From NCBI GenBank assembly GCA_900478215.1, contig LS483478.1, forward strand, positions 3,472,001 to 3,536,000: a DNA stretch of 64,000 nt. The letters are read 5' to 3'. Below, piece after piece: positions 48,601-59,325 of this stretch (positions within the stretch are counted from its first letter, which is position 1; the number at the start of each line of letters is the position of its first letter). A program made the translations under genes and the position numbers. Source of the DNA: Salmonella enterica subsp. houtenae serovar Houten. Its GTDB lineage: Bacteria; Pseudomonadota; Gammaproteobacteria; Enterobacterales; Enterobacteriaceae. Below the pieces are notes generated by a model. That model was not told where the DNA came from. It ran no database searches and saw nothing but the letters and a program-made list of their open reading frames with translations.

Positions 48601-49368
48601 GTGTCTGGTTTGAAAATTACCCTGCTGCAACAACCTTTAGTCTGGATGGACGGCCCGGCGAACCTACGTCATTTTGACAGACAACTGGAGCTCATGTCTG
48701 GCCGGGATATAATTGTTCTGCCTGAAATGTTCACGACCGGCTTTGCGATGGAAGCCGCTAACAACTCGCTTTCGCAAGATAGTGTGATTGCGTGGATGCA
48801 GGCCAAGGCCCGACAAACTGACGCGCTGATTGCCAGCAGCGCGGCGCTACAAACTGAGCGCGGCGCCGTAAATCGCTTCTTACTTGTTGAGCCGGAAGGC
48901 AAGGCCCATTTCTATGATAAACGCCATCTGTTTCGTATGGCGGATGAGCATCAACATTATGCCGCAGGCGATAAACGCATCATCGTGCAGTGGCGCGGTT
49001 GGCGTATCCTGCCGCTGATCTGTTACGATCTGCGCTTTCCGGTATGGTCGCGCAATCGCAATGATTACGATCTGGCGCTGTATGTGGCGAACTGGCCTGC
49101 GCCGCGCTCGCTGCACTGGCAAACATTACTGACGGCGCGCGCGATTGAAAATCAGGCTTATGTCGCAGGCTGCAATCGGGTTGGCACCGATGGCAATGGA
49201 TTTCATTATCGCGGCGATAGCCGGGTAATTAATCCTCAGGGCGACATTATCGCCACCGCCGCTCCACACCAGGCGACACGCATCGATGCCGATCTTTCTC
49301 TGGCCGCCTTGCAGGACTATCGCGAAAATTTTCCTGCCTGGCGCGATGCCGATCCATTCATATGGTAA
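48601..49368 (+). CDS. yafV: Omega-amidase YafV (nitrilase family)
   Basis: Carbon-nitrogen hydrolase of 255 residues; the family hydrolyses alpha-ketoglutaramate and alpha-ketosuccinamate in the methionine salvage/transamination cycle. The catalytic triad is visible: Glu in VLPEMFTTGF near residue 42, Lys in FYDKRHLF near 107, and Cys in PLICYDLRFPVW near 141. It starts with GTG at 48601 after GAGGAG, about 7 bases away. Intact. Confidence 0.93.
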   Translation: MSGLKITLLQQPLVWMDGPANLRHFDRQLELMSGRDIIVLPEMFTTGFAMEAANNSLSQDSVIAWMQAKARQTDALIASSAALQTERGAVNRFLLVEPEGKAHFYDKRHLFRMADEHQHYAAGDKRIIVQWRGWRILPLICYDLRFPVWSRNRNDYDLALYVANWPAPRSLHWQTLLTARAIENQAYVAGCNRVGTDGNGFHYRGDSRVINPQGDIIATAAPHQATRIDADLSLAALQDYRENFPAWRDADPFIW

Positions 49369-49529
49369 CCAACCTGCCGCGCACCGCGGCGGGATTGTTT
49401 CACTCCGTAACTCTCCGTAAAACAAATTCGCGTGGCGCAGTGTGGCAGGCGACGTATTCTGACTAAGATAATCACTCGCCATTCGCGGGCGATAAAAACG
49501 GTTAATCATTGCCTTATCAGGATATCCCC

Positions 49530-49937
49530 ATGAAAAACTTTGTACGCACAGCTTTACTGGCAGCAACTCTGGCAGGCGTTTCTTTTGGCGCTTTTGCCGC
49601 CGCTGTCCCCAATCCTCCTCTGCCCGCCCAGGATCCTATTGTCCAACACCTGAAACTAACAAGCGATCAGATTACCCGGATCAAAAAACTTCACCAACAA
49701 CTGGAAACCGACGTCAGTCAGATATCTATGAAGGGGATTAAAGACGGCGCGCTAATAGAGGTAATTAAGTCCGGAAAATGGAATGAGGCTGCCGTAAAAC
49801 AGCAGCTTGCAGCCTTCAGTAATATAGAACAGCAGGCGCGCTATTATCGGGTTAAGTATTATTTTGATTTAAGCAAAATCTTAACACCAGAACAACGTCA
49901 ACAGGTTCAACAAGATCTCGCTCAAGCACTTGAGTAA
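49530..49937 (+). CDS. Spy/CpxP-like periplasmic protein (LTxxQ motif)
   Basis: 135 residues from the ATG at 49530 (after CAGGAT); the frame opens seven codons earlier without a signal. A Sec signal peptide (MKNFVRTALLAATLAGVSFGAFA) is followed by an all-helical domain. Two LTxxQ-type motifs are visible, LTSDQITRIKKLHQQL and LTPEQRQQVQQDL, the mark of the Spy/CpxP chaperone family of the envelope stress response. In E. coli the lysozyme inhibitor gene ivy lies near this position; this is a different protein. A chaperone role is inferred. A terminator follows. Confidence 0.78.
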   Translation: MKNFVRTALLAATLAGVSFGAFAAAVPNPPLPAQDPIVQHLKLTSDQITRIKKLHQQLETDVSQISMKGIKDGALIEVIKSGKWNEAAVKQQLAAFSNIEQQARYYRVKYYFDLSKILTPEQRQQVQQDLAQALE

Positions 49938-49944
49938 ATATTTC

Positions 49945-49972
49945 GCCCGTTATTCATGGATAACGGGCTTTA
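49945..49972 (+). terminator. Terminator after the Spy-like gene
   Basis: GCCCGTTAT / ATAACGGGC stem followed by TTTATT, 8 bases past the stop. Confidence 0.85.
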
Positions 49973-49983
49973 TTCGAGGTTAG

Positions 49984-51603
49984 ATGCAAATTCGACTCCA
50001 TCCTTTTCTTACGGTGTACCGTTCCAGCGAACACCCCACTGATAATGAAAGCATTATCTATAAAATATTTTTTGGACAGAAAAAACATTTCTGTAAATAT
50101 CCCTGCACATTTAAAATACGCCCAGTTAATATTAATAACAGTCAACCTGGCAGCGAAACCACTGCCGACAATGTTAATTATATGCTGATCGCGCAATCGT
50201 CCCGTAAGGCTATCGGCCAGAAAACAGCTTCATTATCCGTCAATAATAGCCAGGTCGACGGCAATATTACGGCCCAGTCACAGAGTGATGGCAATGCCGG
50301 AATAACACTGACCAACGGTACGACAGTCAATGGTAAGGTCCGCCTTGTCGGTAGCGATATGATTCTGAATATTAATGATGCGACATTAAAGGGCAATATA
50401 GAGGCCAGTAGTTATTCAGAATCTGATATTAACGATGCCGGAACCCATATGACATTGAACCTGAGCAATACGACCTATCGCGGTAATATTGATTCGAATG
50501 ATCAAGATATTAATGGAAACCTGACAATTAATGTTAACAATGGCGCAATAATCGGCGGTGAATCGCTGGATAGCGCCATACAGATTACCGGTTATGACAC
50601 GGTGAATTTCAATGTGAATTATCTCGCCCCTTCACTGATTGATACGGGCGTCGTCTCTTATTTTTATCTGAATAATGAAGAGCAGGCCGAGGTAAACAGT
50701 AGCCTTGCGACAGGTACGCTGGCGCCGATTCGCAGTGGCGCTTACATTATGGACGATGTGAAATATCAGGCAACGGATGTAAGCTCTCAAACCACAACCG
50801 CGAATGAAGGCAAAACATGTGGCGTCACCTTTTATACCGACGACCCGACGCCCCCTGCGCCAGTTCCGGAAGCCATTAACGCCGCGGCGGATATTCAGGC
50901 CGCTCAGACAGGCTTATTGGCCAGTGACGATATGATCCATCGAATTGCTGATGGTATTCCCCATCAACTCGATAGCGCGAAAACCGATCGTAATAGCCAT
51001 TTATGGTTGCAGGGAATGTACGCCAGCAGCGATCGTACGCTGTCTGACACGCAGCATTGGGGCTGGTTCGCTGACGCAGTATTTACTTACGGCGATATGA
51101 CTTATAGCAGTAATGGACGTGATGGACATCTTTCCGCAGGAGGAGATTATGACGGGCGTAGTTGGCTGGCGCAGGGCCGCGTCGGCGCACAGGTTAACGC
51201 GACACGTCATACCTGGCTGTGGCCTTATTTGACCATGGGTTATGCCAACACCCATACCGATAGTTATAGCGATGGCTATAGTGATGTTAGCAGCAGTAAA
51301 CAAGACGGCGGCTTTGCCTGGGCGGGTATGTAGGCAGGCGTAAGCTACCCGTTACATACCGTAGAAGTGAAACCGTATGTTGAACGGGCTTACGTTGGAC
51401 AATTTGGCGCGAAGACAGATTTCCATACCGACAATTATCGTTTTGCCGGTCAAAATCTTAACGAGGGTAACGCCGGACTGGGAATGGGAATGGGAATGAA
51501 GTTTTCAGAAAAGTGGAGCGCAAATACCCGTACCAATACGGAATTTGGTCACGATGTTGACAACGAAGTAAACGCCTATATTGGCATAAAATATCAGTTT
51601 TGA
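49984..51603 (+). pseudogene. Autotransporter (VirG/IcsA-like annotation in Salmonella), nonsense and 5' truncated
   Basis: The frame encodes an Asn/Thr/Ile-rich beta-helix passenger (VNNSQVDGNITAQSQ, ATLKGNIEASSYSE), a linker (TPPAPVPEAINAAADIQ), then an autotransporter barrel (SHLWLQGMYASSDRTL...). An in-frame TAG at 51331-51333 interrupts the barrel at WAGM*AGVSYPLHTVEVKPYV; the frame then stays open to NAYIGIKYQF and a stop at 51601, the proper C-terminal phenylalanine. The N-terminus MQIRLHPFLTVYRSS is not a signal peptide, so the true 5' end is missing. The gene is dead unless the TAG is suppressed. Its position next to pagN fits the SPI-6 border gene. Confidence 0.88.
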
Positions 51604-51829
51604 GCCCGTCGTTTCTGAAAACTCAGATTGATGGCGTTCAATGGCATTAGCCTGAACATTACAAGGTACACAGATATTAATGTGATAACTCAGCGCCGCC
51701 TCTTTAAGCCATAGCATTCAGACAGCCCTCAATCAGAAATAGCTTATCGCATTGTTATTTAAAAATTTCATCTCATTTTTTCCCCAATTACAGCAAACCC
51801 GTCGTTACAATACGCACTTTTTTGAGCTT

Positions 51830-51846
51830 CGTTTATGTAATCGTTA
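51830..51846 (+). promoter_or_regulatory. PhoP box upstream of pagN
   Basis: CGTTTA-TGTAA-TCGTTA fits the direct-repeat PhoP box (T/G)GTTTA-N5-(T/G)GTTTA with mismatches. It lies 59 bases before the pagN start; pagN is a known PhoPQ-activated gene. Confidence 0.7.
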
Positions 51847-51904
51847 TGCCATGTCATATACCGTGACACTTGTCTTTGACTCCAATATTAAGGCAGGTTC
51901 TGAA

Positions 51905-52624
51905 ATGAAAAAGGTTTTCGCAGTCTGCATCATTTCCCTTCTGGTAACCTATGCCGCTACTGCATCAGCAAAAGAAGGCGGCTACATCACCGGGAAAGCG
52001 GGAACATCCCTGGTAAACCTCTATGACATTAACTCAACCTTCAGCGCAGATGAAATAGTCAATGGTCACAGAAAGTTACCAGACCGTACCAAAGGCGTTT
52101 TTGGCGGCGGGGTTGCTATAGGTTATGACTTTAATGATCAATTCCAGCTTCCAGTACGTTTAGAACTGGATACCACTTTCAGAGGTGAGACGGACGCTAA
52201 AAGCGGGCAGGATATCTCTGCGTTTGATGAGTCAGTACATATAAATGTAAAAAATCAGGTCCGAATGACCACTTACATGGTTAATGGCTATTATGATTTC
52301 CATAACAGCACGGCATTTACACCATATATCAGCGCAGGCATTGGCCTCGCTCGCGTGAAGCTAAAAAATAACACCGTGCCTGTGGGCTTTGACATCAACG
52401 AAACCCTGGCAGCTTCAAAAAATAACTTTGCCTGGGGCGCTGGCATCGGTGCTAAATATGCGATAACAGATAATCTCGCCATTGACGCCAGTTATAAATA
52501 CATTAATGCAGGTAAAGTAAGCATTTCAAAAAATAATTATGCTGGCGATGAGCATACCTCTTATTATGCAGACACGAAAGCTGCATCTAATGACTTCATG
52601 ATTGGCATCACTTACGCATTTTAA
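51905..52624 (+). CDS. pagN: Adhesin/invasin PagN
   Basis: PhoP-activated outer-membrane adhesin of the Tia/Hek family that binds heparan sulphate proteoglycans. It has 239 residues from the ATG at 51905; the open frame starts 51 codons earlier, but the signal peptide MKKVFAVCIISLLVTYAATASA fixes the start. An eight-strand OmpX/OmpA-like barrel follows (GGYITGKAGTSLVNLYD..., GAGIGAKYAITDNLAIDASYKY), ending DFMIGITYAF. Intact. It is normally the end gene of the centisome 7 island (SPI-6) at aspV; here it is only about 490 bases from that tRNA. Confidence 0.95.
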   Translation: MKKVFAVCIISLLVTYAATASAKEGGYITGKAGTSLVNLYDINSTFSADEIVNGHRKLPDRTKGVFGGGVAIGYDFNDQFQLPVRLELDTTFRGETDAKSGQDISAFDESVHINVKNQVRMTTYMVNGYYDFHNSTAFTPYISAGIGLARVKLKNNTVPVGFDINETLAASKNNFAWGAGIGAKYAITDNLAIDASYKYINAGKVSISKNNYAGDEHTSYYADTKAASNDFMIGITYAF

Positions 52625-52689
52625 ATGCTATCAGTAAAATGCAGGAACTAGCAGCTCCCGAAGGCGCAATGGCGGATATCAGTAATTCC

Positions 52690-52775
52690 TACCAGCGCCT
52701 TCAGCCCGCTGGTGACAGCATTGTACTCCTCCCAGACCACGTATTTCATACTGTCAGGACTCATTCGCAGGAACT
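52690..52775 (-). mobile_element. IS256-family transposase scrap
   Basis: The minus strand reads MSPDSMKYVVWEEYNAVTSGLKAL before diverging. The KYVVWEEYNAVTSGLK block resembles the internal part of mutator/IS256-type transposases. Only about 25 codons remain, so the call is tentative. Confidence 0.4.
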
Positions 52776-52806
52776 ATAATTAGTGCATAAAGAATTCAGC
52801 ATAATA

Positions 52807-53046
52807 TTATTTACTGCTATGCCGATTTACTAAATCCTCAACAACCATTTTGTAGGTTTTCTGCTTCAGACTTGTAACTTGCTGCTCAGTCATATCAGTT
52901 TTTCCGTCTGCCGTTCCGCTTAGCGAAACAGTCGCTGATTCTATATTCACAGGTGAATACGTCGCCCACTCCCCGGTTGCAACATCCACCAACGCAAACC
53001 GGATCGGATAACGCTCTGATAATCCTGAACCATAAAAAAAAACCAC
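52807..53046 (-). pseudogene. C-terminal fragment of a lipoprotein-like gene, possibly yafT
   Basis: 79 codons reading ...[20 protein letters not shown]..., ending LVNRHSSK and a stop. The frame opens inside the T run of the aspV terminator, so the ATG at 53046 is not a real start. In E. coli, yafT lies immediately downstream of aspV on the same strand, exactly this position, so a deleted yafT-like gene is a reasonable guess. No signal peptide or ribosome site. Confidence 0.5.
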
Positions 53047-53064
53047 AAGTTGTTTAACTTGTGG
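53033..53064 (-). terminator. aspV terminator
   Basis: On the minus strand CCACAAGTT / AACTTGTGG is followed by nine T. It sits 45 bases after the tRNA. Confidence 0.88.
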
Positions 53065-53109
53065 TTTCTTCGCTCATTGATAGCACATATAGCACTTAAA
53101 ACAATGAGT

Positions 53110-53186
53110 TGGCGGAACGGACGGGACTCGAACCCGCGACCCCCTGCGTGACAGGCAGGTATTCTAACCAACTGAACTACCGCTCC
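53110..53186 (-). tRNA. aspV: tRNA-Asp (anticodon GUC)
   Basis: 77 bases including CCA. GGAGCGG at the 5' end pairs with CCGTTCC before GCCA; the anticodon loop has GTC (CTGTCAC), and the T arm is GGTTCGA. It lies downstream of dnaQ on the same strand. Known integration site of SPI-6 in Salmonella. Confidence 0.97.
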
Positions 53187-53319
53187 GTTGTGTTCCCGTT
53201 GGGAACGAGGCGAATATTACGGTTTGCTGTGCCGCCCGTCAACGCTTTTTCTCACCTTTTGAATCAGTTGCTGCAAAAATCGCCCGAGGGATGATTTTTA
53301 TAGCCTAAAAAGAGATAAA

Positions 53320-54051
53320 TTACGCCCGCCAAAGGCAACTTCCGCCCTTTTTCTGCACCAGATCAAGCCGCGATTCATGCGCAGCCAGCTCTTCATCAGA
53401 GGCAAAAACGACCCGTAACCGGCTGGCCTGGCGAACGATTCGCTGAATGGTCGCTTCACCTTGCTGCCGTTGCGTCTCTCCTTCCATCGCAAACGTCATG
53501 GACGTTTGTCCGCCCGTCATCGCCAGATATACTTCGGCAAGGATCTGGGCATCGAGCAATGCGCCGTGCAAAGTACGTTTGCTGTTATCTATCTCATAAC
53601 GCGAACACAGCGCATCAAGGCTGTTACGCTTGCCGGGGAACATTTTCCGCGCCAACGCCAGGCTGTCGGTAACTTTGCAGAAGGTATTAGTTTTAGGAAT
53701 ATCGCGTTTAAGCAGACCAAACTCATAATCCATAAAGCCAATATCAAACGATGCGTTATGGATGACCAGCTCCGCACCGCGGATATAATCAAGAAACTCA
53801 TCAACAACATCAGCAAAAACCGGTTTATCCAGCAGAAACTCATCGGCAATGCCGTGTACGCCAAACGCTTCCGGATCGACAAGGCGATCGGGCTTCAGGT
53901 AAACATGAAAATTGTTGCCAGTCAGACGACGGTTTATCACCTCAACCGCACCGATCTCAATAATCTTGTGACCTTCATAGTGCGCGCCTATCTGGTTCAT
54001 ACCGGTGGTTTCGGTATCAAGGACAATCTGTCGTGTAATTGCAGTGCTCAT
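53320..54051 (-). CDS. dnaQ: DNA polymerase III epsilon subunit (3'-5' proofreading exonuclease)
   Basis: Proofreading subunit of the replicative polymerase, 243 residues from the ATG at 54051 ([17 protein letters not shown]); three extra codons upstream are not in E. coli DnaQ. DEDDh exonuclease motifs: Exo I LDTETTG (Asp12, Glu14), Exo [17 protein letters not shown] (Asp103), Exo [17 protein letters not shown] (His162, Asp167). The clamp-binding [11 protein letters not shown] and the alpha-binding C-terminus follow. Divergent from rnhA with a 63-base shared promoter region. Intact. Confidence 0.97.
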   Translation of the reverse strand: MSTAITRQIVLDTETTGMNQIGAHYEGHKIIEIGAVEVINRRLTGNNFHVYLKPDRLVDPEAFGVHGIADEFLLDKPVFADVVDEFLDYIRGAELVIHNASFDIGFMDYEFGLLKRDIPKTNTFCKVTDSLALARKMFPGKRNSLDALCSRYEIDNSKRTLHGALLDAQILAEVYLAMTGGQTSMTFAMEGETQRQQGEATIQRIVRQASRLRVVFASDEELAAHESRLDLVQKKGGSCLWRA

Positions 54052-54114
54052 ATCGGTCATTTATGTCAGACTTGCGTTTTGTTATCGATTTCAATTACAG
54101 GAAGTCTACCAGAG

Positions 54115-54582
54115 ATGCTTAAACAGGTAGAAATTTTCACCGATGGCTCTTGCCTGGGGAATCCAGGGCCTGGTGGTTATGGCGCTATCTTACGCTATCG
54201 CGGTCATGAAAAAACGTTTAGTGAAGGTTATACCCTGACCACTAACAACCGAATGGAGCTGATGGCGGCAATCGTCGCGCTTGAAGCCTTAAAAGAACAT
54301 TGCGAAGTTATATTGAGCACCGACAGCCAGTATGTGCGGCAGGGAATTACGCAATGGATTCATAACTGGAAGAAACGCGGCTGGAAAACGGCGGAAAAGA
54401 AACCCGTAAAAAATGTCGATCTCTGGCAACGTCTCGATACTGCGTTAGGTCAGCATCAGATCAAATGGGTCTGGGTCAAAGGCCATGCAGGCCATCCAGA
54501 AAACGAGCGTTGTGATGAACTGGCGCGCGCCGCGGCAATGAATCCCACGCAGGAAGATAGCGGCTACCAGGCAGAAGCTTAG
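54115..54582 (+). CDS. rnhA: Ribonuclease HI
   Basis: Degrades RNA in RNA-DNA hybrids. It has 155 residues from the ATG at 54115 ([23 protein letters not shown]). Catalytic residues Asp10 (FTDGS), Glu48 (NNRMELMAA), Asp70 (STDSQYV) and Asp134 (ERCDELAR) are all visible, as is His124 in [11 protein letters not shown] much longer open frame upstream is antisense to dnaQ and not real. The 3' end overlaps yafS by 4 bases, tail to tail. Confidence 0.97.
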   Translation: MLKQVEIFTDGSCLGNPGPGGYGAILRYRGHEKTFSEGYTLTTNNRMELMAAIVALEALKEHCEVILSTDSQYVRQGITQWIHNWKKRGWKTAEKKPVKNVDLWQRLDTALGQHQIKWVWVKGHAGHPENERCDELARAAAMNPTQEDSGYQAEA

Positions 54583-55304
54583 CCATCCGGTTTACGATAT
54601 TGCCGGGTGGCGCCAACGGTCTGGCGGATGGGGGCTTTACTTTTATTATGTCGCAGCGGATTAAGCGTAAGCGGGATGGTCCGCTTACGGGCCACAATAA
54701 GCTGTAAACAGCCCAGCGCCGGGATATGTGTATTTAAAAGCCGTCCCCCCTGCTTTTTCCAGGGTAAGACATGAAAACGGCTATAATGTAGCACTTCGAA
54801 ATTGAGTAAAGACAGCCAGTCCAGTTGCCGCATAAGGGTAAACATCCGACTATTATAGGGCGGCGTTTTACGTAAAACGGGCACCAGTTTGCGTAACCCC
54901 ATCAAACTGACTGGGTTAAACCCACTGATGACCAGCCAACCGTCGTCAATCAATACACGGTCGGCTTCCCGCAATAAACGGTGCGGGTCGGTACACCACG
55001 GCAAAGTATGCGCCAGCAGACAAACATCGACGGATTTATCCGCAAAAGGAAGATGTAGCGGATCGGCCAGCACCTGCATCGGCGAACCCTGCGATGAAAC
55101 ATTCACCTGATGGGAGACCGCGCACGCTTCGGAATTGATTTCCGCGCTTAAATTACCGATTTTAAGCAAATGGAAACCATACATTTTAGCAAGCCACGGA
55201 TTCAACTGCTGTTCCAGCGCCTCACGATAGTAATTGCCCCAGGGCAAATCGCCCCAACATCCGGGCGCAACGACAGTTTGAGAGAGCCTTGCCGGTTTCA
55301 TCAC
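54579..55304 (-). CDS. yafS: SAM-dependent methyltransferase YafS
   Basis: 241-residue class I methyltransferase-like protein. The central block [50 protein letters not shown] (near residues 85-140) matches the Methyltransf_11 motifs, but the glycine-rich motif I in front is degenerate. Homologous to E. coli YafS, function unknown. Divergent from gloB with only 31 bases between starts. Confidence 0.9.
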   Translation of the reverse strand: MMKPARLSQTVVAPGCWGDLPWGNYYREALEQQLNPWLAKMYGFHLLKIGNLSAEINSEACAVSHQVNVSSQGSPMQVLADPLHLPFADKSVDVCLLAHTLPWCTDPHRLLREADRVLIDDGWLVISGFNPVSLMGLRKLVPVLRKTPPYNSRMFTLMRQLDWLSLLNFEVLHYSRFHVLPWKKQGGRLLNTHIPALGCLQLIVARKRTIPLTLNPLRHNKSKAPIRQTVGATRQYRKPDG

Positions 55305-55335
55305 AACCTTCCGCTAATTATTTGAGAGGTAACAT

Positions 55336-56091
55336 ATGAATCTTAACAGTATTCCCGCATTTCAGGATAATTACATCTGGGTACTGACCAATGATGAAGG
55401 CTGCTGTGTGATTGTTGATCCCGGTGAAGCTACGCCGGTCTTAAAGGCCATCGATGAGCATAAATGGACTCCGGAGGCGATTTTCCTGACGCATCACCAT
55501 CACGACCATGTTGGCGGAGTAAAGGAGTTGTTGCAACATTTCCCGCAAATGACGGTTTATGGACCGGCGGAAACGCAGGACAAGGGGACGACCTATCTTG
55601 TTGGCAATGGCGATACTGTCCGCGTTTTAGGACACAAATTTAGTATATTTGCTACACCAGGTCACACGTTAGGACACATTTGTTACTTTAGTCACCCTTA
55701 CCTTTTCTGCGGCGACACGCTATTCTCTGGTGGCTGCGGACGGCTATTTGAAGGTACACCATCACAGATGTATCAATCACTTATGAAAATAAATTCTCTG
55801 CCTGGCGATACATTAATTTGCTGCGCTCATGAATATACTTTAGCAAATATGAAGTTCGCATTAAGCATACTTCCGCACGATTTGTTCATAAATGAATATT
55901 ATCGTAAAGTTAAGGAGTTACGTGTAAAAAAACAAATGACACTCCCCGTTATTCTTGAAAATGAGCGTAAGATTAATCTTTTTTTAAGAATTGAAGATAT
56001 TGATTTAATTAATGAAACTAACAAAGAAACAATATTGCAACAACCAGAAGCACGTTTTGCATGGTTAAGGTCAAAGAAAGATACGTTCTGA
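55336..56091 (+). CDS. gloB: Hydroxyacylglutathione hydrolase (glyoxalase II)
   Basis: Hydrolyses S-lactoylglutathione to lactate and glutathione, finishing methylglyoxal detoxification. It has 251 residues. Metallo-beta-lactamase fold with the zinc motif [10 protein letters not shown] near residue 55, GHTLGHICY near 110 and [13 protein letters not shown] near 127. The C-terminal third, which binds glutathione, is more AT-rich than the first part but keeps the family sequence ([10 protein letters not shown]...[10 protein letters not shown]). GAGAGG ribosome site. Intact. Confidence 0.96.
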   Translation: MNLNSIPAFQDNYIWVLTNDEGCCVIVDPGEATPVLKAIDEHKWTPEAIFLTHHHHDHVGGVKELLQHFPQMTVYGPAETQDKGTTYLVGNGDTVRVLGHKFSIFATPGHTLGHICYFSHPYLFCGDTLFSGGCGRLFEGTPSQMYQSLMKINSLPGDTLICCAHEYTLANMKFALSILPHDLFINEYYRKVKELRVKKQMTLPVILENERKINLFLRIEDIDLINETNKETILQQPEARFAWLRSKKDTF

Positions 56092-56162
56092 TAATTCTTA
56101 CTTGTCATTCGTTAACTTCGCCGTTATGATCGGTCGTCTTTTAAGCAACTATTGACACACAC

Positions 56163-57530
56163 ATGAAGGCAAAAGCGATACTACTCGCCTCTGTCCTGCT
56201 TGTGGGATGCCAGACGTCTCAGAACACTGGCAACGTCCAACAGCACGCACAGAGCCTTTCTGCAGCTGGTCAAGGGGAAGCAGGAAAGTTTACGAGTCAG
56301 GCACGATGGATGGACGATGGAACGTCTATCGCGCCAGATCAGGACTTGTGGGCTTTCATTGGCGACGAGCTAAAGATGGGAATTCCGGAAAACAGCCGGA
56401 TTCGCGAACAGAAACAGAAGTATTTACGTAATAAGAGCTATCTCCACGATGTAACTTTACGGGCAGAGCCGTATATGTACTGGATAGCGGGGCAGGTTAA
56501 GAAACGTAACATGCCTATGGAGCTGGTACTACTACCCATAGTGGAGAGCGCTTTTGATCCTCACGCAACGTCTGGCGCCAATGCCGCAGGCATCTGGCAG
56601 ATCATACCGAGCACAGGGCGCAATTATGGTTTGAAGCAGACCCGTAATTATGACGCGCGTCGCGATGTTGTAGCCTCTACGACCGCCGCGTTAGACATGA
56701 TGCAGCGTCTGAACAAAATGTTTGACGGCGACTGGCTGTTAACCGTTGCAGCGTATAACAGCGGTGAAGGCCGTGTTATGAGAGCAATTAAAGCAAACAA
56801 AGCGCGTGGAAAACCGACGGATTTCTGGTCGCTTTCTTTGCCCAGGGAAACAAAACTCTACGTACCTAAGATGCTGGCTCTGAGTGAAATTCTCAAAAAC
56901 AGCAAACGCTATGGCGTACGTCTGCCAACAACAGATGAAAGCCGAGCGTTGGCACGAGTTCGTTTAAACAGTCCAGTTGAAATGGCCCAGGTTGCGGATA
57001 TGGCGGGCATGTCTATCAGCAAGCTGAAGACATTTAATGCCGGTGTAAAAGGGTCTACCTTAGGCGTAAGCGGTCCGCGATATGTTATGGTGCCCAAAAA
57101 GCATGCCGAGCAGTTACGTGAGTCGCTGGCTTCCGGTGAGATTGACGCCGTTCAGTCCCAACTGATCGCCGACAATACGCCGTTGAATAGCCGTAGCTAT
57201 AAGGTGCGCTCTGGCGATACGCTTTCCGGTATTGCTTCGCGGCTTGGCGTAAGCACCAAGGACTTGCAGCAGTGGAACAATCTGCGTGGTTCCCGCCTGA
57301 AAATCGGGCAAAGCCTGACCGTGGGCGCCGGCAGCAGCGCACAACGGCTGGCAAACAATAGCGATAGCATTACCTATCGTGTCCGTAAAGGCGATTCGCT
57401 TTCCAGTATCGCCAGACGTCACGGGGTGAATATCAAAGATGTGATGCGCTGGAACCATGATACGGATAATCTACAACCGGGCGATCAGCTTACGTTGTTT
57501 GTGAAGGACAATAACACGCCAGACTCCTGA
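56163..57530 (+). CDS. mltD: Membrane-bound lytic murein transglycosylase D
   Basis: Outer-membrane lipoprotein that cleaves peptidoglycan with 1,6-anhydro product. It has 455 residues. Lipoprotein signal MKAKAILLASVLLVGCQTS with lipobox LVGC. SLT domain (about 110-220) with the catalytic glutamate in LPIVESAFDPHATSGANAAGIWQIIPSTG and the VAAYNSGEGRV block. Two LysM domains near 343-385 (YKVRSGDTLSGIASRLGVS) and 400-445 (YRVRKGDSLSSIARRHGVN). Intact; a terminator follows. Confidence 0.96.
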   Translation: MKAKAILLASVLLVGCQTSQNTGNVQQHAQSLSAAGQGEAGKFTSQARWMDDGTSIAPDQDLWAFIGDELKMGIPENSRIREQKQKYLRNKSYLHDVTLRAEPYMYWIAGQVKKRNMPMELVLLPIVESAFDPHATSGANAAGIWQIIPSTGRNYGLKQTRNYDARRDVVASTTAALDMMQRLNKMFDGDWLLTVAAYNSGEGRVMRAIKANKARGKPTDFWSLSLPRETKLYVPKMLALSEILKNSKRYGVRLPTTDESRALARVRLNSPVEMAQVADMAGMSISKLKTFNAGVKGSTLGVSGPRYVMVPKKHAEQLRESLASGEIDAVQSQLIADNTPLNSRSYKVRSGDTLSGIASRLGVSTKDLQQWNNLRGSRLKIGQSLTVGAGSSAQRLANNSDSITYRVRKGDSLSSIARRHGVNIKDVMRWNHDTDNLQPGDQLTLFVKDNNTPDS

Positions 57531-57548
57531 TATTGTCCGACGGAAAAG

Positions 57549-57580
57549 CCAAAAGGCGCCGCTTCCCCGGTGCCTTTTTA
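57549..57580 (+). terminator. mltD terminator
   Basis: AAAAGGCGCC / GGTGCCTTTTT stem with a T run, 18 bases after mltD and before the yafE remnant. Confidence 0.75.
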
Positions 57581-57584
57581 ACAT

Positions 57585-58780
<1,196 letters not shown>

Positions 58781-59011
58781 TCAAACCTCTATAACGTCAA
58801 CCAGTCCGGAAACGGAATGGTCCTTCTGTTATAGGGATTTTAGCGCAGACTTTCAATGTACAATTGCCTTTTGTTAAGTTTGTAAGCACTTACATCATCA
58901 TTTACCAGCAAAAGCCATCAACGCTATATCTGGCAGCAACCGGATGACATGTTGTGTTAGCGGATGCTTTAATAACAAAACTCCACGTAAAGCCAAACTG
59001 CAGGTACAAAT

Positions 59012-59293
59012 TTGAGAGCGACATCAGAAGAACTTGCCATTTTCGTAGCCGTAGTTGAAGGCAGGAGTTTTAGTCGCGCCGCAGAACGGCTGGGACAGGC
59101 CAATTCCGCAATTAGTCGTTCAGTAAAAAAACTGGAAATGAAGCTGGGCGTCAATCTGATTAACCGAACGACACGGCAGCTTAGTCTTACAGAAGAAGGC
59201 GAACGCTATTTTCGCCGTGTACAGATAATATTGCAGGAAATGGCCGCTGCTGAAACGGAAATACTGGAAACCCGCAATACGCCTCGCGGTTGA
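59012..59293 (+). pseudogene. yafC: yafC LysR-type regulator, truncated after the DNA-binding domain
   Basis: TTG start at 59012 with AGG 8 bases upstream. The 93 codons encode the complete winged helix-turn-helix ([21 protein letters not shown]...[33 protein letters not shown]) and the linker helix ending TRNTPRG, then stop at once. Normal YafC has about 304 residues. The homology ends at about 59290, where foreign DNA with transposase remnants begins. The effector-binding domain is gone; the DNA-binding part could still be made but would lack signal response. Confidence 0.88.
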
Positions 59294-59325
59294 GCCTGTA
59301 CGCCATTCTGCGTAAACGCCTTTTC

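Noticed and set aside
53461..54114. Long in-frame extension upstream of rnhA (373 codons in total)
   Set aside because: It is antisense to dnaQ; RNase HI starts at 54115 and has the known 155-residue length.
55850..56091. AT-rich 3' third of gloB as a possible sign of recombination
   Set aside because: The protein still follows the enterobacterial GloB sequence to the last residue, so there is no sign of transfer.
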